Shown here piece by piece: positions 25,503 to 32,812 of a stretch of 50,071 nucleotides of DNA. The position numbers and the translations under genes are program-made. This DNA is from Synechococcus sp. CCY 9618 (GTDB lineage Bacteria; Cyanobacteriota; Cyanobacteriia; PCC-6307; Cyanobiaceae): positions 1 to 50,071 of the forward strand of contig NZ_JAFKRG010000005.1 in assembly GCF_019038415.1 (NCBI RefSeq). The letters are read 5' to 3'. Within the stretch, counting starts at the first letter, position 1. Every line of letters begins with the position of its first letter. The notes beneath the pieces are model-generated. The model ran no database searches and was not told where the DNA came from. It saw only the letters and a list, made by a program, of their open reading frames with translations.

Positions 25503-26203
25503 CAGGCATGCACCAGGGCGGGGGCGGAGCGAAAGGCCGTCAGCTGATCGGCCAGCCAGCCGTGCCAGGCCTCAAAGCCCTCGCCACTGGTGGCGGAGAG
25601 GCGGAACACCGCGGCGGCGGGATTCACCTGGCGGATATGGACCTCAATCCGCTCCACGTCCACCGGCAGGTGGGGCAGCAGATCCACCTTGGTGATCAGC
25701 ACGCAGTCGGCCTCCCGGAACATCACCGGGTACTTGAGGGGCTTGTCGTCTCCTTCGGTGACGCTGAGGAGCGCCACTTTGCGGTGCTCGCCGATGGCGA
25801 ACTCGGCCGGGCAGACCAGATTCCCAACGTTCTCCACCCAGAGCACGTCCAGGTCGGCGGGATCGAGCCGCTGTTGCAGCAGTTTCAGGCCGCCGCTCAC
25901 CATGGCGGCATCCAGGTGGCAGGCGCGGCCGGTGGTGATCGGCACGACTGGAATCCCCACGGCCTCCAGCCGTTCAGCATCGAGCAGGGTGGTCATGTCG
26001 CCCTCCAGCACGGCCATGGACCAGCGGCTGGCCAGGGCGGCCAGGCTGCGCTCCAGCAGGGAGGTCTTGCCGGCACCGGGGCTGCTCATGACGTTGAGGC
26101 AGAGCAGCTTCCAGGCATCGAAATGGGCACGGTTGTGGTCGGCCCGGTGCTGGTTGGCGGCCAGCAGGTTCAGGCCCAGATTGTCTTCGAGCGGCATGTG
26201 CAT
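25502..26203 (-). CDS. hypB: Nickel-insertion GTPase HypB
   Basis: A 233-residue G3E-family GTPase: [20 protein letters not shown] (P-loop near residue 40), [47 protein letters not shown] with the metal-binding Cys, [15 protein letters not shown] and [12 protein letters not shown] (the NKxD equivalent is TKVD). The His-rich nickel-storage N-terminus of many HypB proteins is absent. Start ATG 26203 or 26197. Next to hypA and a GdmH-type hydrolase it is expected to deliver nickel to that enzyme (as hypB2/sll1079 in Synechocystis) rather than to hydrogenase; no hydrogenase gene is in the window. Confidence 0.94.
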   Translation of the reverse strand: MHMPLEDNLGLNLLAANQHRADHNRAHFDAWKLLCLNVMSSPGAGKTSLLERSLAALASRWSMAVLEGDMTTLLDAERLEAVGIPVVPITTGRACHLDAAMVSGGLKLLQQRLDPADLDVLWVENVGNLVCPAEFAIGEHRKVALLSVTEGDDKPLKYPVMFREADCVLITKVDLLPHLPVDVERIEVHIRQVNPAAAVFRLSATSGEGFEAWHGWLADQLTAFRSAPALVHA

Positions 26204-26209
26204 GGGGGA

Positions 26210-26620
26210 TCAGGCGGCGGGGCAGGGGGCAGGCGGATGGGCGGCGGGGGCCGGGACGGCTTGATCAGCGAACGCGTAGGCGACGGAGCGGATGCGCAGC
26301 TCCCGGCCGCTGACGATCTCCTCCATGGGGTGATCGCAGCAGGGGGAGCGGAAGCCGCACGACGGATCGGGGCGGTAGGTGGCCTGGCAGGGCACGCAAC
26401 GGCCGACCAGGAGCACCGATTCGATCACCAGCTCGGCGCCGTCGAGCCAGCTGCCCCTGACGGCATCGCCCCAGGTGACCACCAGCTGGTCGGGTTCGAC
26501 ACAGGTGAAGGTGCCCACCTGGAGGTGAACCCGTTCCACCTTCGGCACCAGAGGGGAGTGCTGCCGTCTCCATTCGTCCATCGAAAGGAGCAGGCAGCGG
26601 GTCATGTCGACTTCGTGCAC
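26210..26620 (-). CDS. hypA: Nickel chaperone HypA
   Basis: A 136-residue HypA protein read from GTG 26620. It begins (V/M)HEVDMTRCL, preserving the His2-Glu3 nickel site. The zinc domain has VGRCVPCQATY and, after 20 or so residues, CGFRSPCCDHPME, giving the two Cys pairs. The C-terminus after GRELRIRSVAYAF is Ala/Pro-rich and probably disordered. It begins 3 bases after the hydrolase stop and ends 6 bases before hypB, so the three are a single translational group dedicated to nickel insertion. Confidence 0.93.
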   Translation of the reverse strand: MHEVDMTRCLLLSMDEWRRQHSPLVPKVERVHLQVGTFTCVEPDQLVVTWGDAVRGSWLDGAELVIESVLLVGRCVPCQATYRPDPSCGFRSPCCDHPMEEIVSGRELRIRSVAYAFADQAVPAPAAHPPAPCPAA

Positions 26621-26623
26621 GGC

Positions 26624-27838
26624 CTATCTCCAGGCGCGGTCGACCTGCATGTTGCAGTCGCTGGAGAGCCAGGCGGGCACGGCCTTGCGGGGCAGCTGGC
26701 CGCTCACCACCAGGTGGGCCATGGTGTCGCAGATGACCCGGGTGGCCATCAGGGAGGTCATGTCGCTGACGTCGTAGGGAGGCGACACCTCCACCACCTC
26801 CAGGCCGCAGACCGGCACGTTGCGGACGATCAGCTCCAGCAGCTTGAGGGCTTCGCGGGGCAGCAGCCCACCCGGTTCGGGCCAGCCGGTGCCGGGAACG
26901 AAACCGGCATCGATGCAGTCGATGTCGAAGGAGATGTAGACGCAGTCGGTGCCGTCGGTGGCCCGCTCGATGGCGAACTTCGCCGCCGCCTCCAGACCCA
27001 TGTCGCAGATGTCGGTGACGGTGAGCACGTTGGTGCCCCGCTCGCGGCAGACCTTCACCCCTTCCCGCGGCACCTGCCAGCCGCCGATGCCCAGCTGCAC
27101 GAGGTTCTCGGCCGGAGCATTGGCCATGTTGGTGGCGTGGAACCACGGGGTCGTGTGCATGCGCTCGTCGAGGTCCATCTCCTGGGTGTCGACGTGGCGG
27201 TCGAAGTGGATGATCCCCACCTTCTTGTCGCCCAGATGGCGGCAGACGCCTCGGACCGTGGGGAAGCCGATCGAGTGGTCGCCGCCAAGGATGATCGGGA
27301 AGGCGCCGCTGGCGAAGACATGGGCGATCCCTTTGGAGATCTGATCGAAGCTCTTCTCGTTGTTGGCGGGGATGGTGAAGATGTCGCCCACGTCGCAGAG
27401 GGTGATCTGTTCGCGCAGATCGACCCCCATCTCGTAGTTGTACGGGGTGTAGAGGGCGGAGATGCGCCGGATCCCCTGGGGACCGAAGCGGGTCCCGGGC
27501 CGATAGGTGGTGCCGCTGTCGTGGGGAACCCCCACCACCGCCACATCAAACTCCCCGACCCGGTTCACGTCCTCCAGGTAGGGGGCTTTCATGAAGGTGT
27601 TGATGCCCGCGTAGTGGGGCAGCTCGCCTCGGGAGAAGGTGGAGATGCGGCGGTCGACGATGCTGCTCGCCGCCTCCAGGCCGAAGCGGTGGCCCTGGTC
27701 CACCTCCTGCTGCCAGCCCGTCAGAGGCAGGGCGGTCTCCTTCTCCATGGCCCTGGCTCCCTCGGTGCCAGGAGGGTGATCAGCACGAACGAAGGCACCG
27801 GCTGCATCGGCCGCATTGCCGCTGGACGGATCGTTCAT
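26624..27838 (-). CDS. gdmH: Nickel-dependent guanidine hydrolase, GdmH type (ureohydrolase fold)
   Basis: From ATG 27838 (MNDPSSGNAADAAGAF, with AGAGG-like purines just upstream) the protein has 404 residues. Ureohydrolase metal ligands are present: ILGGDHSIGF (185-189), IIHFDRHVDTQEMDLDERMH (about 210-227) and ISFDIDCIDAGFVPGTGWPE (about 303). The FDRHVDTQ and DAGFVPGTGWPEPGG variants, the long N-terminal extension, adjacent hypA/hypB and the upstream guanidine-I riboswitch all fit the GdmH family (Synechocystis Sll1077), which converts guanidine to urea and ammonium with nickel. Automatic annotation as agmatinase (SpeB) would be misleading. It heads the operon. Confidence 0.92.
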   Translation of the reverse strand: MNDPSSGNAADAAGAFVRADHPPGTEGARAMEKETALPLTGWQQEVDQGHRFGLEAASSIVDRRISTFSRGELPHYAGINTFMKAPYLEDVNRVGEFDVAVVGVPHDSGTTYRPGTRFGPQGIRRISALYTPYNYEMGVDLREQITLCDVGDIFTIPANNEKSFDQISKGIAHVFASGAFPIILGGDHSIGFPTVRGVCRHLGDKKVGIIHFDRHVDTQEMDLDERMHTTPWFHATNMANAPAENLVQLGIGGWQVPREGVKVCRERGTNVLTVTDICDMGLEAAAKFAIERATDGTDCVYISFDIDCIDAGFVPGTGWPEPGGLLPREALKLLELIVRNVPVCGLEVVEVSPPYDVSDMTSLMATRVICDTMAHLVVSGQLPRKAVPAWLSSDCNMQVDRAWR

Positions 27839-27864
27839 CAGACCTCTTGGCACGGTGGGAATGG

Positions 27865-28012
27865 GGCGGTCTCCCGGGCTTTTGTCCCTCCGTGCCACTC
27901 ACCCGGGGCAGCCGTGGAGCGGCCCCTGACGATGAGTGCGCTTCTCTCGGACCAGACATCCTGAAAAACGCCGGCAAGGCCAGCGTTGATGGATCGGAAC
28001 CCTAGAAGCAAA
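27865..28012 (-). promoter_or_regulatory. Guanidine-I (ykkC class) riboswitch
   Basis: Reading the minus strand from about 28012, the conserved blocks appear in order: CTAGGGTTCCG (near 28004-27994), a GC hairpin around CGCTGGCCTTGCCGGCG, CTGGTCCGAGAG (near 27950), a long GC-rich stem, and ACGGAGGGACAAAAGCCCGG followed by GAG, ending near 27871. These match the ykkC consensus block for block. The ATG of gdmH follows about 33 bases after the last block, so guanidine binding should switch the operon on. No clear terminator with a T run was seen, so control of translation or an atypical terminator is possible. Confidence 0.93.
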
Positions 28013-28085
28013 CTTCCGCAACTCAATCATCACCCCCCGTCGGGCAAGCAGATGTGACGGTTGCTACGGGAGAGGGCCGGTGGCT

Positions 28086-28364
28086 TCAGATGGCGCAGGG
28101 GAGGCCGGCCGCCTTGCGGTTGGTTTCGCGGCGCAGCAGCAGGAACAGGTAGTCGGGATCCTTGTACTGGCTCGGCAGGCACTGGTGCAGTTGCTCAAGC
28201 CGATGCCAGCAGACCGTTCGCTGGATCTTCTTGAGGGTGCGCCCTTCCTGGACCAGCAGGCGCAGCGCCTTGCAATACATCGAATAGTTGGCCTCCAATT
28301 CACCGATGGTGACGTTCGGGATCGTGACCTTCGGATGAGACGCTGGAAGCGATCGGGCGATCAT
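28086..28364 (-). CDS. Small conserved protein, paralogue of the gene at 4690-4950
   Basis: A 92-residue protein with ELEANYSMYCKALRLLVQEG, TLKKIQRTVCWHRLEQLHQC and SQYKDPDYLFLLLRRE, aligning gap-free with the 4690-4950 product over the central 59 residues. The N-terminus (MIARSLPASHPKVTIPNVTI) differs. The shared QRTVCW/LH-x-C core suggests one functional site. The family is unnamed to me. It lies just upstream of the guanidine riboswitch in the same orientation, ending about 75 bases before it, but the other copy has no such neighbour, so a functional link is doubtful. Confidence 0.7.
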   Translation of the reverse strand: MIARSLPASHPKVTIPNVTIGELEANYSMYCKALRLLVQEGRTLKKIQRTVCWHRLEQLHQCLPSQYKDPDYLFLLLRRETNRKAAGLPCAI

Positions 28365-28455
28365 CGGACATCCTTCGGGGCAGGCCCCGCAGAGATGTGT
28401 TCACTCTTGCCGCAGGGCCGGGCCGGGCGCGCCCCCCATCCGGGGACAATCCGCT

Positions 28456-29142
28456 TCAGACCCGCACCATGCCGCAACGCATGCCTTTCAGCACCGCCTG
28501 CAGGCGGGTGTTGACGCCAAGCGCCCGGAGCAGGCGTTTGGTGTAGGTGCGAGCGGTGGCACCGCTGACCTGGAGCCGTTCGGCGATCTCCCGGTCGCTC
28601 AGCCCGCTGGCCAGCAGGTCCAGCACCTCGCATTCCTTCGGCGTCAGGCGGGGACAGCTCAGGAAGGGCAGTCTGCCGCTGCGGAGGGAGGCGCTCCGGT
28701 AGGAGTGATTCGCCATCACCGCCATCACTGCCGCCTCGAGGGGACGCTGGCCCTCGACCACATCGGCCTCCGCCACCACCGCCTGCAGCCAGGGGGCGTC
28801 AGCGTGTTCCGCGGGAATCACATCGCCCAGGGCCAGCATCACGACCTTGAGATCGGGCTGCCGTTCCAGCGCCAGGCGTGCGAGCTCGAAGCCGCTGCCG
28901 CCGTCGAGGCGGTCGGTGCACAGCAGCAGGCCGTAGGGCTCTCTGGCCAGATACGCCAGGCAGGTGGTTTCGTCCGTGACAGCACAGCCGATCAGGCTGC
29001 GGTTGCGGAGGCCTTCGCAGACGGTGCGCAGCAGAAAACGTCCCTTCATGGCGATCGCCAGGCGGCCGCGGATCTCCAGAGACAGCAGCAGGCCATCCAG
29101 GCCCGCACCCTCAAGGCTGTCGAGAAAGGGGGTGAAATCCAT
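28456..29142 (-). CDS. LuxR-type response regulator-like transcription factor
   Basis: From ATG 29142 the 228-residue protein begins MDFTPFLDSLEGAGLDGLLL. Residues about 45-150 form a receiver-like domain (LIGCAVTDETTCLAYLAREP, YGLLLCTDRLDGGSGFELAR, LKVVMLALGD) in which the usual phospho-Asp position is unclear. The C-terminal HTH reads RLTPKECEVLDLLASGLSDR, EIAERLQVSGATARTYTKRL and LRALGVNTRLQAVLKGM, a canonical LuxR/FixJ helix-turn-helix. The longer upstream frame lacks conserved sequence. No sensor kinase is adjacent. It could regulate the divergent small genes or PPK2 to its right, but this is only positional. Confidence 0.85.
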   Translation of the reverse strand: MDFTPFLDSLEGAGLDGLLLSLEIRGRLAIAMKGRFLLRTVCEGLRNRSLIGCAVTDETTCLAYLAREPYGLLLCTDRLDGGSGFELARLALERQPDLKVVMLALGDVIPAEHADAPWLQAVVAEADVVEGQRPLEAAVMAVMANHSYRSASLRSGRLPFLSCPRLTPKECEVLDLLASGLSDREIAERLQVSGATARTYTKRLLRALGVNTRLQAVLKGMRCGMVRV

Positions 29143-29265
29143 GGATCCGACGCTATCGAGTCTTATGAACCGGATCGGCCATGGGGGTTCGCTGACCCGA
29201 ACGCCGCATCGGCGCTGCGCCCCTTCCGTTTCGGTTAAGGTTTGGTCAGCTGACAGATAACGGTC

Positions 29266-29424
29266 ATGTACGAAGACCATCCAGTGCTCAATTCCCTTCA
29301 GCAGCAGCTTGGCTCTCTGAGGGACCAGTACCGCCGCATTCCCAACGAGCTCAACCGCTACCGAGTGGTCCGCCAGGAGCAGCTCATCGCCCAGTGGGCT
29401 CCTGCCGTCGCCACCATCGGATGA
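29266..29424 (+). CDS. 52-residue small protein, tandem copy 1
   Basis: ATG 29266 opens a 52-codon frame: MYEDHPVLNSLQQQLGSLRD, QYRRIPNELNRYRVVRQEQL, IAQWAPAVATIG. It aligns without gaps to the next gene (28 of 52 identical), which shows both are real. Invariant parts are HPV, DQYRR, RY and VRQEQLIAQWAP. A GTTAAGGTTTGG element ends 20 bases before the ATG, and a similar one precedes copy 2 at the same distance. It looks like a short, highly charged helical protein; the family is unknown to me. Confidence 0.78.
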   Translation: MYEDHPVLNSLQQQLGSLRDQYRRIPNELNRYRVVRQEQLIAQWAPAVATIG

Positions 29425-29530
29425 ATCGGTTCGGCTCATCGGCGATGCAGCGTTCCGGCTGCAGTCGATCAGCCCAGACTCCCCGGCTTTTCACTCTCTG
29501 TTAAGCTTGGAAGACCTCCGCGATGAGGTG

Positions 29531-29689
29531 ATGCACGAAAACCATCCTGTTTATCAGGCCCTGCTTGCCAGGCTCAGCCACTTCACGGACCAGTACCGCC
29601 GCCATCCCAGCGAGCACACGCGCTACTGCCTGGTGCGCCAGGAGCAGTTGATCGCCCAGTGGGCTCCTGGGACCACGGCATTCCCCTGA
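29531..29689 (+). CDS. 52-residue small protein, tandem copy 2
   Basis: Starting at ATG 29531 the product is MHENHPVYQALLARLSHFTD, QYRRHPSEHTRYCLVRQEQL, IAQWAPGTTAFP, the same length as copy 1. The frame extends upstream to a TTG at 29507, but alignment to copy 1 supports 29531. The intergenic part contains TGTTAAGCTTGG ending 20 bases before this ATG, resembling the element before copy 1, so the duplication appears to include its control region (unit of 265 bases). PPK2 follows on the same strand. Confidence 0.78.
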   Translation: MHENHPVYQALLARLSHFTDQYRRHPSEHTRYCLVRQEQLIAQWAPGTTAFP

Positions 29690-29846
29690 GTGCCGGCTTC
29701 CCCAGGGGGCTCAGCGCGGGTGGGGTGAACCGGTGTGCTGGAAATCATCCTTAAGAGACTCCCCCTCTTTCCTGGTGGGTGTTCAATGTTGCCGTAAGCG
29801 CCTCAAACATCGGCTATTCCGGGGTGAGCACACCTTTCACTCCGCT

Positions 29847-30779
29847 ATGGGTAAAAAAGACAAGAGTGGTCTCAAGACCAAGGCCAAATCAGGGAAAAAA
29901 TCCAAAAACGGCCATAGCTCAGGGAACCTGAACGAGGCGGATCTCTACGGAGCCTCCCCCATTTTTGACGACCTCGCCAGCCATTCCGAGGGACGCCCCC
30001 CCAAGCTGGACCGCAAATTCTACGAAAAGGAGCTGGTTCGCCTTCAGGTCGAGCTGGTCAAGATGCAGTACTGGGTCAAGCATGTGGGCTACCGCATGAT
30101 CCTGCTGTTCGAAGGCCGGGATGCGGCCGGCAAGGGCGGCACCATCAAACGGATCACCGAACCGCTGAACCCGCGTGGTTGCAACGTTGTGGCCCTGGGC
30201 ACCCCGTCCGACCAGCAGAAGACCCAGTGGTACTTCCAGCGTTACGTCGAGAACTTCCCCTCCGCCGGGGAGATCGTGCTGTTCGACCGCAGCTGGTACA
30301 ACCGCGCCGGCGTGGAGAAGGTGATGGGCTTCTGCTCGCCTGAGCAGGTGGATGAATTCATGCTCTCCTGCCCGGAGTTCGAGCGCATGCTCGTCCGCAG
30401 CGGCATCACCCTGATCAAGTACTGGTTCTCCGTGAGCGACGACGAACAGGAAGCCCGTTTCCGCTCCCGCCTCGAGGATCCCGCCCGCCGCTGGAAGCTC
30501 AGCCCGATGGATCTGGAATCCCGTGACCGCTGGGTGGAGTTCTCCCGGGCCAAGGACGAGATGTTCGCCCATACGAACATCCCCGAAGCGCCCTGGTTCA
30601 CGGTGGAGGCCAATGACAAGCGCCGGGCCCGGCTCAACTGCATCCGCCATCTCCTCAGCAAGGTTCCCTACGAGGACATGACCCCGGAAGCCATCGAACT
30701 GCCCCCCCGCAAGAGCGGCACCGACTATCAGCGGCCCCCCATGAACGAGCAGTTCTTCGTGCCCAACACCTATCCCTGA
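29847..30779 (+). CDS. ppk2: Polyphosphate kinase 2
   Basis: From ATG 29847 the protein has 310 residues. A Lys/Ser/Gly-rich, probably disordered N-terminus (about 1-35) precedes a complete PPK2 domain: KLDRKFYEKELVRLQVELVK, WVKHVGYRMILLFEGRDAAG with Walker A GRDAAGKGG at 90-98, TPSDQQKTQWYFQRYV, Walker B/lid IVLFDRSWYNRAGVEKVMGF near 143-162, and RWKLSPMDLESRDRW near the end. It is a class I-type single-domain PPK2 that should use polyphosphate to phosphorylate nucleoside diphosphates. The frame before 29847 is not conserved-looking. Its last ten bases overlap the end of a degraded convergent gene. Confidence 0.94.
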   Translation: MGKKDKSGLKTKAKSGKKSKNGHSSGNLNEADLYGASPIFDDLASHSEGRPPKLDRKFYEKELVRLQVELVKMQYWVKHVGYRMILLFEGRDAAGKGGTIKRITEPLNPRGCNVVALGTPSDQQKTQWYFQRYVENFPSAGEIVLFDRSWYNRAGVEKVMGFCSPEQVDEFMLSCPEFERMLVRSGITLIKYWFSVSDDEQEARFRSRLEDPARRWKLSPMDLESRDRWVEFSRAKDEMFAHTNIPEAPWFTVEANDKRRARLNCIRHLLSKVPYEDMTPEAIELPPRKSGTDYQRPPMNEQFFVPNTYP

Positions 30780-31175
30780 TCCAGCCGCCAGCGCTCCCCC
30801 CCAGCAGCTCCAGCCAGATCAGCACCATCAGCCATTTGGCCTGGAAGCGGTTCAGCAGCGTCCGCCCGCCCGGATGCCAGGGGGCATGGTCGCCATCGGG
30901 AGCCGGGCTCACCCGGCTGGAACGGCCGCGTCGGGTCTGGTGATCGCTCCAGTTGACCTGACGGATGTGGTTCAGCCCGGCGGCGGTGCCGGCGAGCCCT
31001 GCATCGCCGCTGGGAGAGGTCAGCTTTCGCGGTTCCAGGGCCTGGGCCGTGAAGGTTCCTTCGGCGTCCACTGAACCGAAGACGTACCAGCCCTCCTCAC
31101 CCACCGATGCGGCCAGCAGCCCTCGGGATCGAACAGGCGCCGGTCGTCGTGCTGCACCCGGAAGCGTTGCTCCAC
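30770..31175 (-). pseudogene. Conserved hypothetical gene with two apparent frameshifts
   Basis: Three successive frames join into one protein-like sequence. From GTG 31175: VEQRFRVQHDDRRLFDPEG; after a shift near 31115-31122: LLAASVGEEGWYVFGSVDAE and on through TAAGLNHIRQVNWSDHQTRR and LLNRFQAKWLMVLIWLELLG; after a second shift in a run of seven C (30796-30802): GERWRLDQG, stop at 30770-30772. The middle part has clear coding character, with the WYVFGSVD, HIRQVNW and RFQAKWL segments. Each break needs one extra base, so either real decay or sequencing error in homopolymers is possible. It follows the rhomboid gene by 17 bases. Family unnamed. Confidence 0.6.
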
Positions 31176-31191
31176 GGGCGTGGGACCGGGA

Positions 31192-31770
31192 TCAGCCCCG
31201 CTCACGGAAGATGGCCAGGGCCGCCAGCAGGCCACCGACAAAGCCCGAAGCGTGCCCGATCCAGCTCACCCCCGGGGGGCTCAGAAACGGCAGCAGGCTG
31301 GGCAGGGCCCCACCGTAGGCGAACAGGGCGGTGAGGGATAGCAGGATCGAGACCATCCGGCGCTCCAGCCAGCCAATCAGCAGCAGATAGCCCAGCAGGC
31401 CGTAGATCACCCCGGAAAGCCCATGGCTGGCCTGGTGCCAGAACAGCCAGACGGGAATGGCTGTCGCATAGACCCCCAGCCATACGGCCAGGTAGTCGCC
31501 CCGGCTCTTGGCCAGCACCAGCCAGGAGAGGGGGAGGAACCAGAGGCTGTTGCTGATCAGATGGCCGAAGCCGCTGTGGCTGAAGGGCGCCGTAAGCACG
31601 CCGAGGAACGGGCCTCCCGGCACCATGGGCAGGTTCCAGCGACCGCCGAAGACCAGCTGGTCGATGATCTCCTGGGTCCACGGCACGGCAAGGATCAGCA
31701 GGGGCACCAGGGCCATCCCCCCCAGGCGGGCGAGGCTGCGGTCAAGACGCTCGGCGAGGGAACCGGCCAT
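31192..31770 (-). CDS. Rhomboid family intramembrane serine protease
   Basis: A 192-residue polytopic protein. The HSGFGHLISNSLWFLPLSWL segment near residue 64 gives the H-x4-H-x3-N signature of helix 2. GLSGVIYGLLGYLLLIGWLE supplies the catalytic Ser in G-x-S-G, and SWIGHASGFVGGLLAALAIF supplies the catalytic His with the G-x3-G helix packing. All residues for activity are present. At under 200 residues it is a minimal six-helix bacterial rhomboid without cytosolic extensions. The substrate is unknown. Confidence 0.92.
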   Translation of the reverse strand: MAGSLAERLDRSLARLGGMALVPLLILAVPWTQEIIDQLVFGGRWNLPMVPGGPFLGVLTAPFSHSGFGHLISNSLWFLPLSWLVLAKSRGDYLAVWLGVYATAIPVWLFWHQASHGLSGVIYGLLGYLLLIGWLERRMVSILLSLTALFAYGGALPSLLPFLSPPGVSWIGHASGFVGGLLAALAIFRERG

Positions 31771-31804
31771 GGCCGCTGGCGGGGGGCAGGGAGTGGCGGC
31801 AGTC

Positions 31805-32716
31805 CTAGCTTGCCAATGGCCCGGACAGCAGCCACCACCACAGCGGAACGCTCACCAGGGCCAGGACGGTGCTCCACAGCACCAGACCCGCCGCCCCCTG
31901 GGCCGCTGCCGCCCGCCCGGCACCAGCCGCTTCGGTGAGCAGCAGCACCGAAACGGCCGTGGGAGCAGCCGACTGCAGCACCACCGCATCCCGCAGAGGC
32001 GTGGGCAGCCTGAGCAGGCTGGCCAGCAGCAGCATGACCAGCGGCAGAACCAGCAGCTTGCCCATCACCGCCGCCTCCAGCCCCCGGGCCGCGTGGTCAC
32101 CGGGAGCACGCTGCCGGAGTGTCAGGCCCAGTCGCATGCCCACCAGGGCCAGGGCCACCAGGATCACGGCACGGGCCGGCCACCGGAGCCAGACGGCCAG
32201 CGTCCCGCTCCAGGGGGTCTGCTGCAGGATCAGCGCCACCAGCAGCCCACGCAGGGCTGGGCTGCCGGCAAGGATCCGCAGCAGCCGCCGGCCGCTCGTG
32301 GTCCTGGTCTGGAGCAGCAGGGGACCGAGGCTCCAGGTGATCAGCGTGGCGACCAGATCGAAGGCGATCGTGAAGCCGATGGCGGTGGGGGGCAGCAGCG
32401 CCAGCGCGACGGGTAGGCCCCAGTAACTGGTGTTGCCCACGATGCAACCCAGGCGCAGGCTGCCGTCGGGGATCCGCCGGCGCAGGGGCGGCAGGCGCAG
32501 CAGCAGCAGCCCAAGGCCCGAGGCAGTGGCCGCCATCAGCCCAGCGGTGAGCAGGCCGGCCTGGAACTCCGACCGCAGCAGCAGGGCCACCAGGCTGATG
32601 GGAATCCCCCAGCTGATCAGCGGTGGAGCCAGCCTGGCGGGAAGTCCCGGGAACCTTCCGACCAGCAGCAGGCCGAGGGCCAGGGCAGGGACCAGTTCGA
32701 CAACGAGCCCCAGCAC
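31805..32716 (-). CDS. AEC (auxin efflux carrier) family transporter
   Basis: A 303-residue membrane protein with about ten hydrophobic helices in two halves. The first half begins VVELVPALALGLLLVGRF and includes ISWGIPISLVALLLRSEF and LRLGCIVGNTSYWGLPVALA. The second half includes AVMGKLLVLPLVMLLLASLL and AVVLQSAAPTAVSVLLLTEA. The N-x-x-Y-W-G-L-P and AAPTAV crossover motifs are typical of bacterial AEC permeases, which export organic acids or other metabolites. The start is GTG 32716. It is divergent from the SPFH gene with a 96-base gap. Confidence 0.85.
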   Translation of the reverse strand: MLGLVVELVPALALGLLLVGRFPGLPARLAPPLISWGIPISLVALLLRSEFQAGLLTAGLMAATASGLGLLLLRLPPLRRRIPDGSLRLGCIVGNTSYWGLPVALALLPPTAIGFTIAFDLVATLITWSLGPLLLQTRTTSGRRLLRILAGSPALRGLLVALILQQTPWSGTLAVWLRWPARAVILVALALVGMRLGLTLRQRAPGDHAARGLEAAVMGKLLVLPLVMLLLASLLRLPTPLRDAVVLQSAAPTAVSVLLLTEAAGAGRAAAAQGAAGLVLWSTVLALVSVPLWWWLLSGPLAS

Positions 32717-32812
32717 CTCCCCCTTGCCTCTGCCCTCGCCGCTCCCAGGATGCCGGCTCCTCGCCCGCCCCGCTGCCTAGGGTCGGGCGACTTTCCCTGC
32801 CAGCGGCCCACA

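Noticed and set aside
25508-27964. An 818-codon open frame antisense to hypB, hypA and gdmH
   Set aside because: Same artefact of high GC; all three opposite genes have strong family motifs, and the frame runs into the riboswitch.
28020-28075. NtcA-like site (GTAGCAACCGTCAC on the minus strand) before the guanidine riboswitch
   Set aside because: Only one half matches and no TAN3T box sits at the right distance, so it is too weak to call.
29233-29510. GTTAAG elements as Pho boxes
   Set aside because: They resemble CTTAAC half-sites but lack the tandem 11-base periodicity; the shared position fits a duplicated promoter better.
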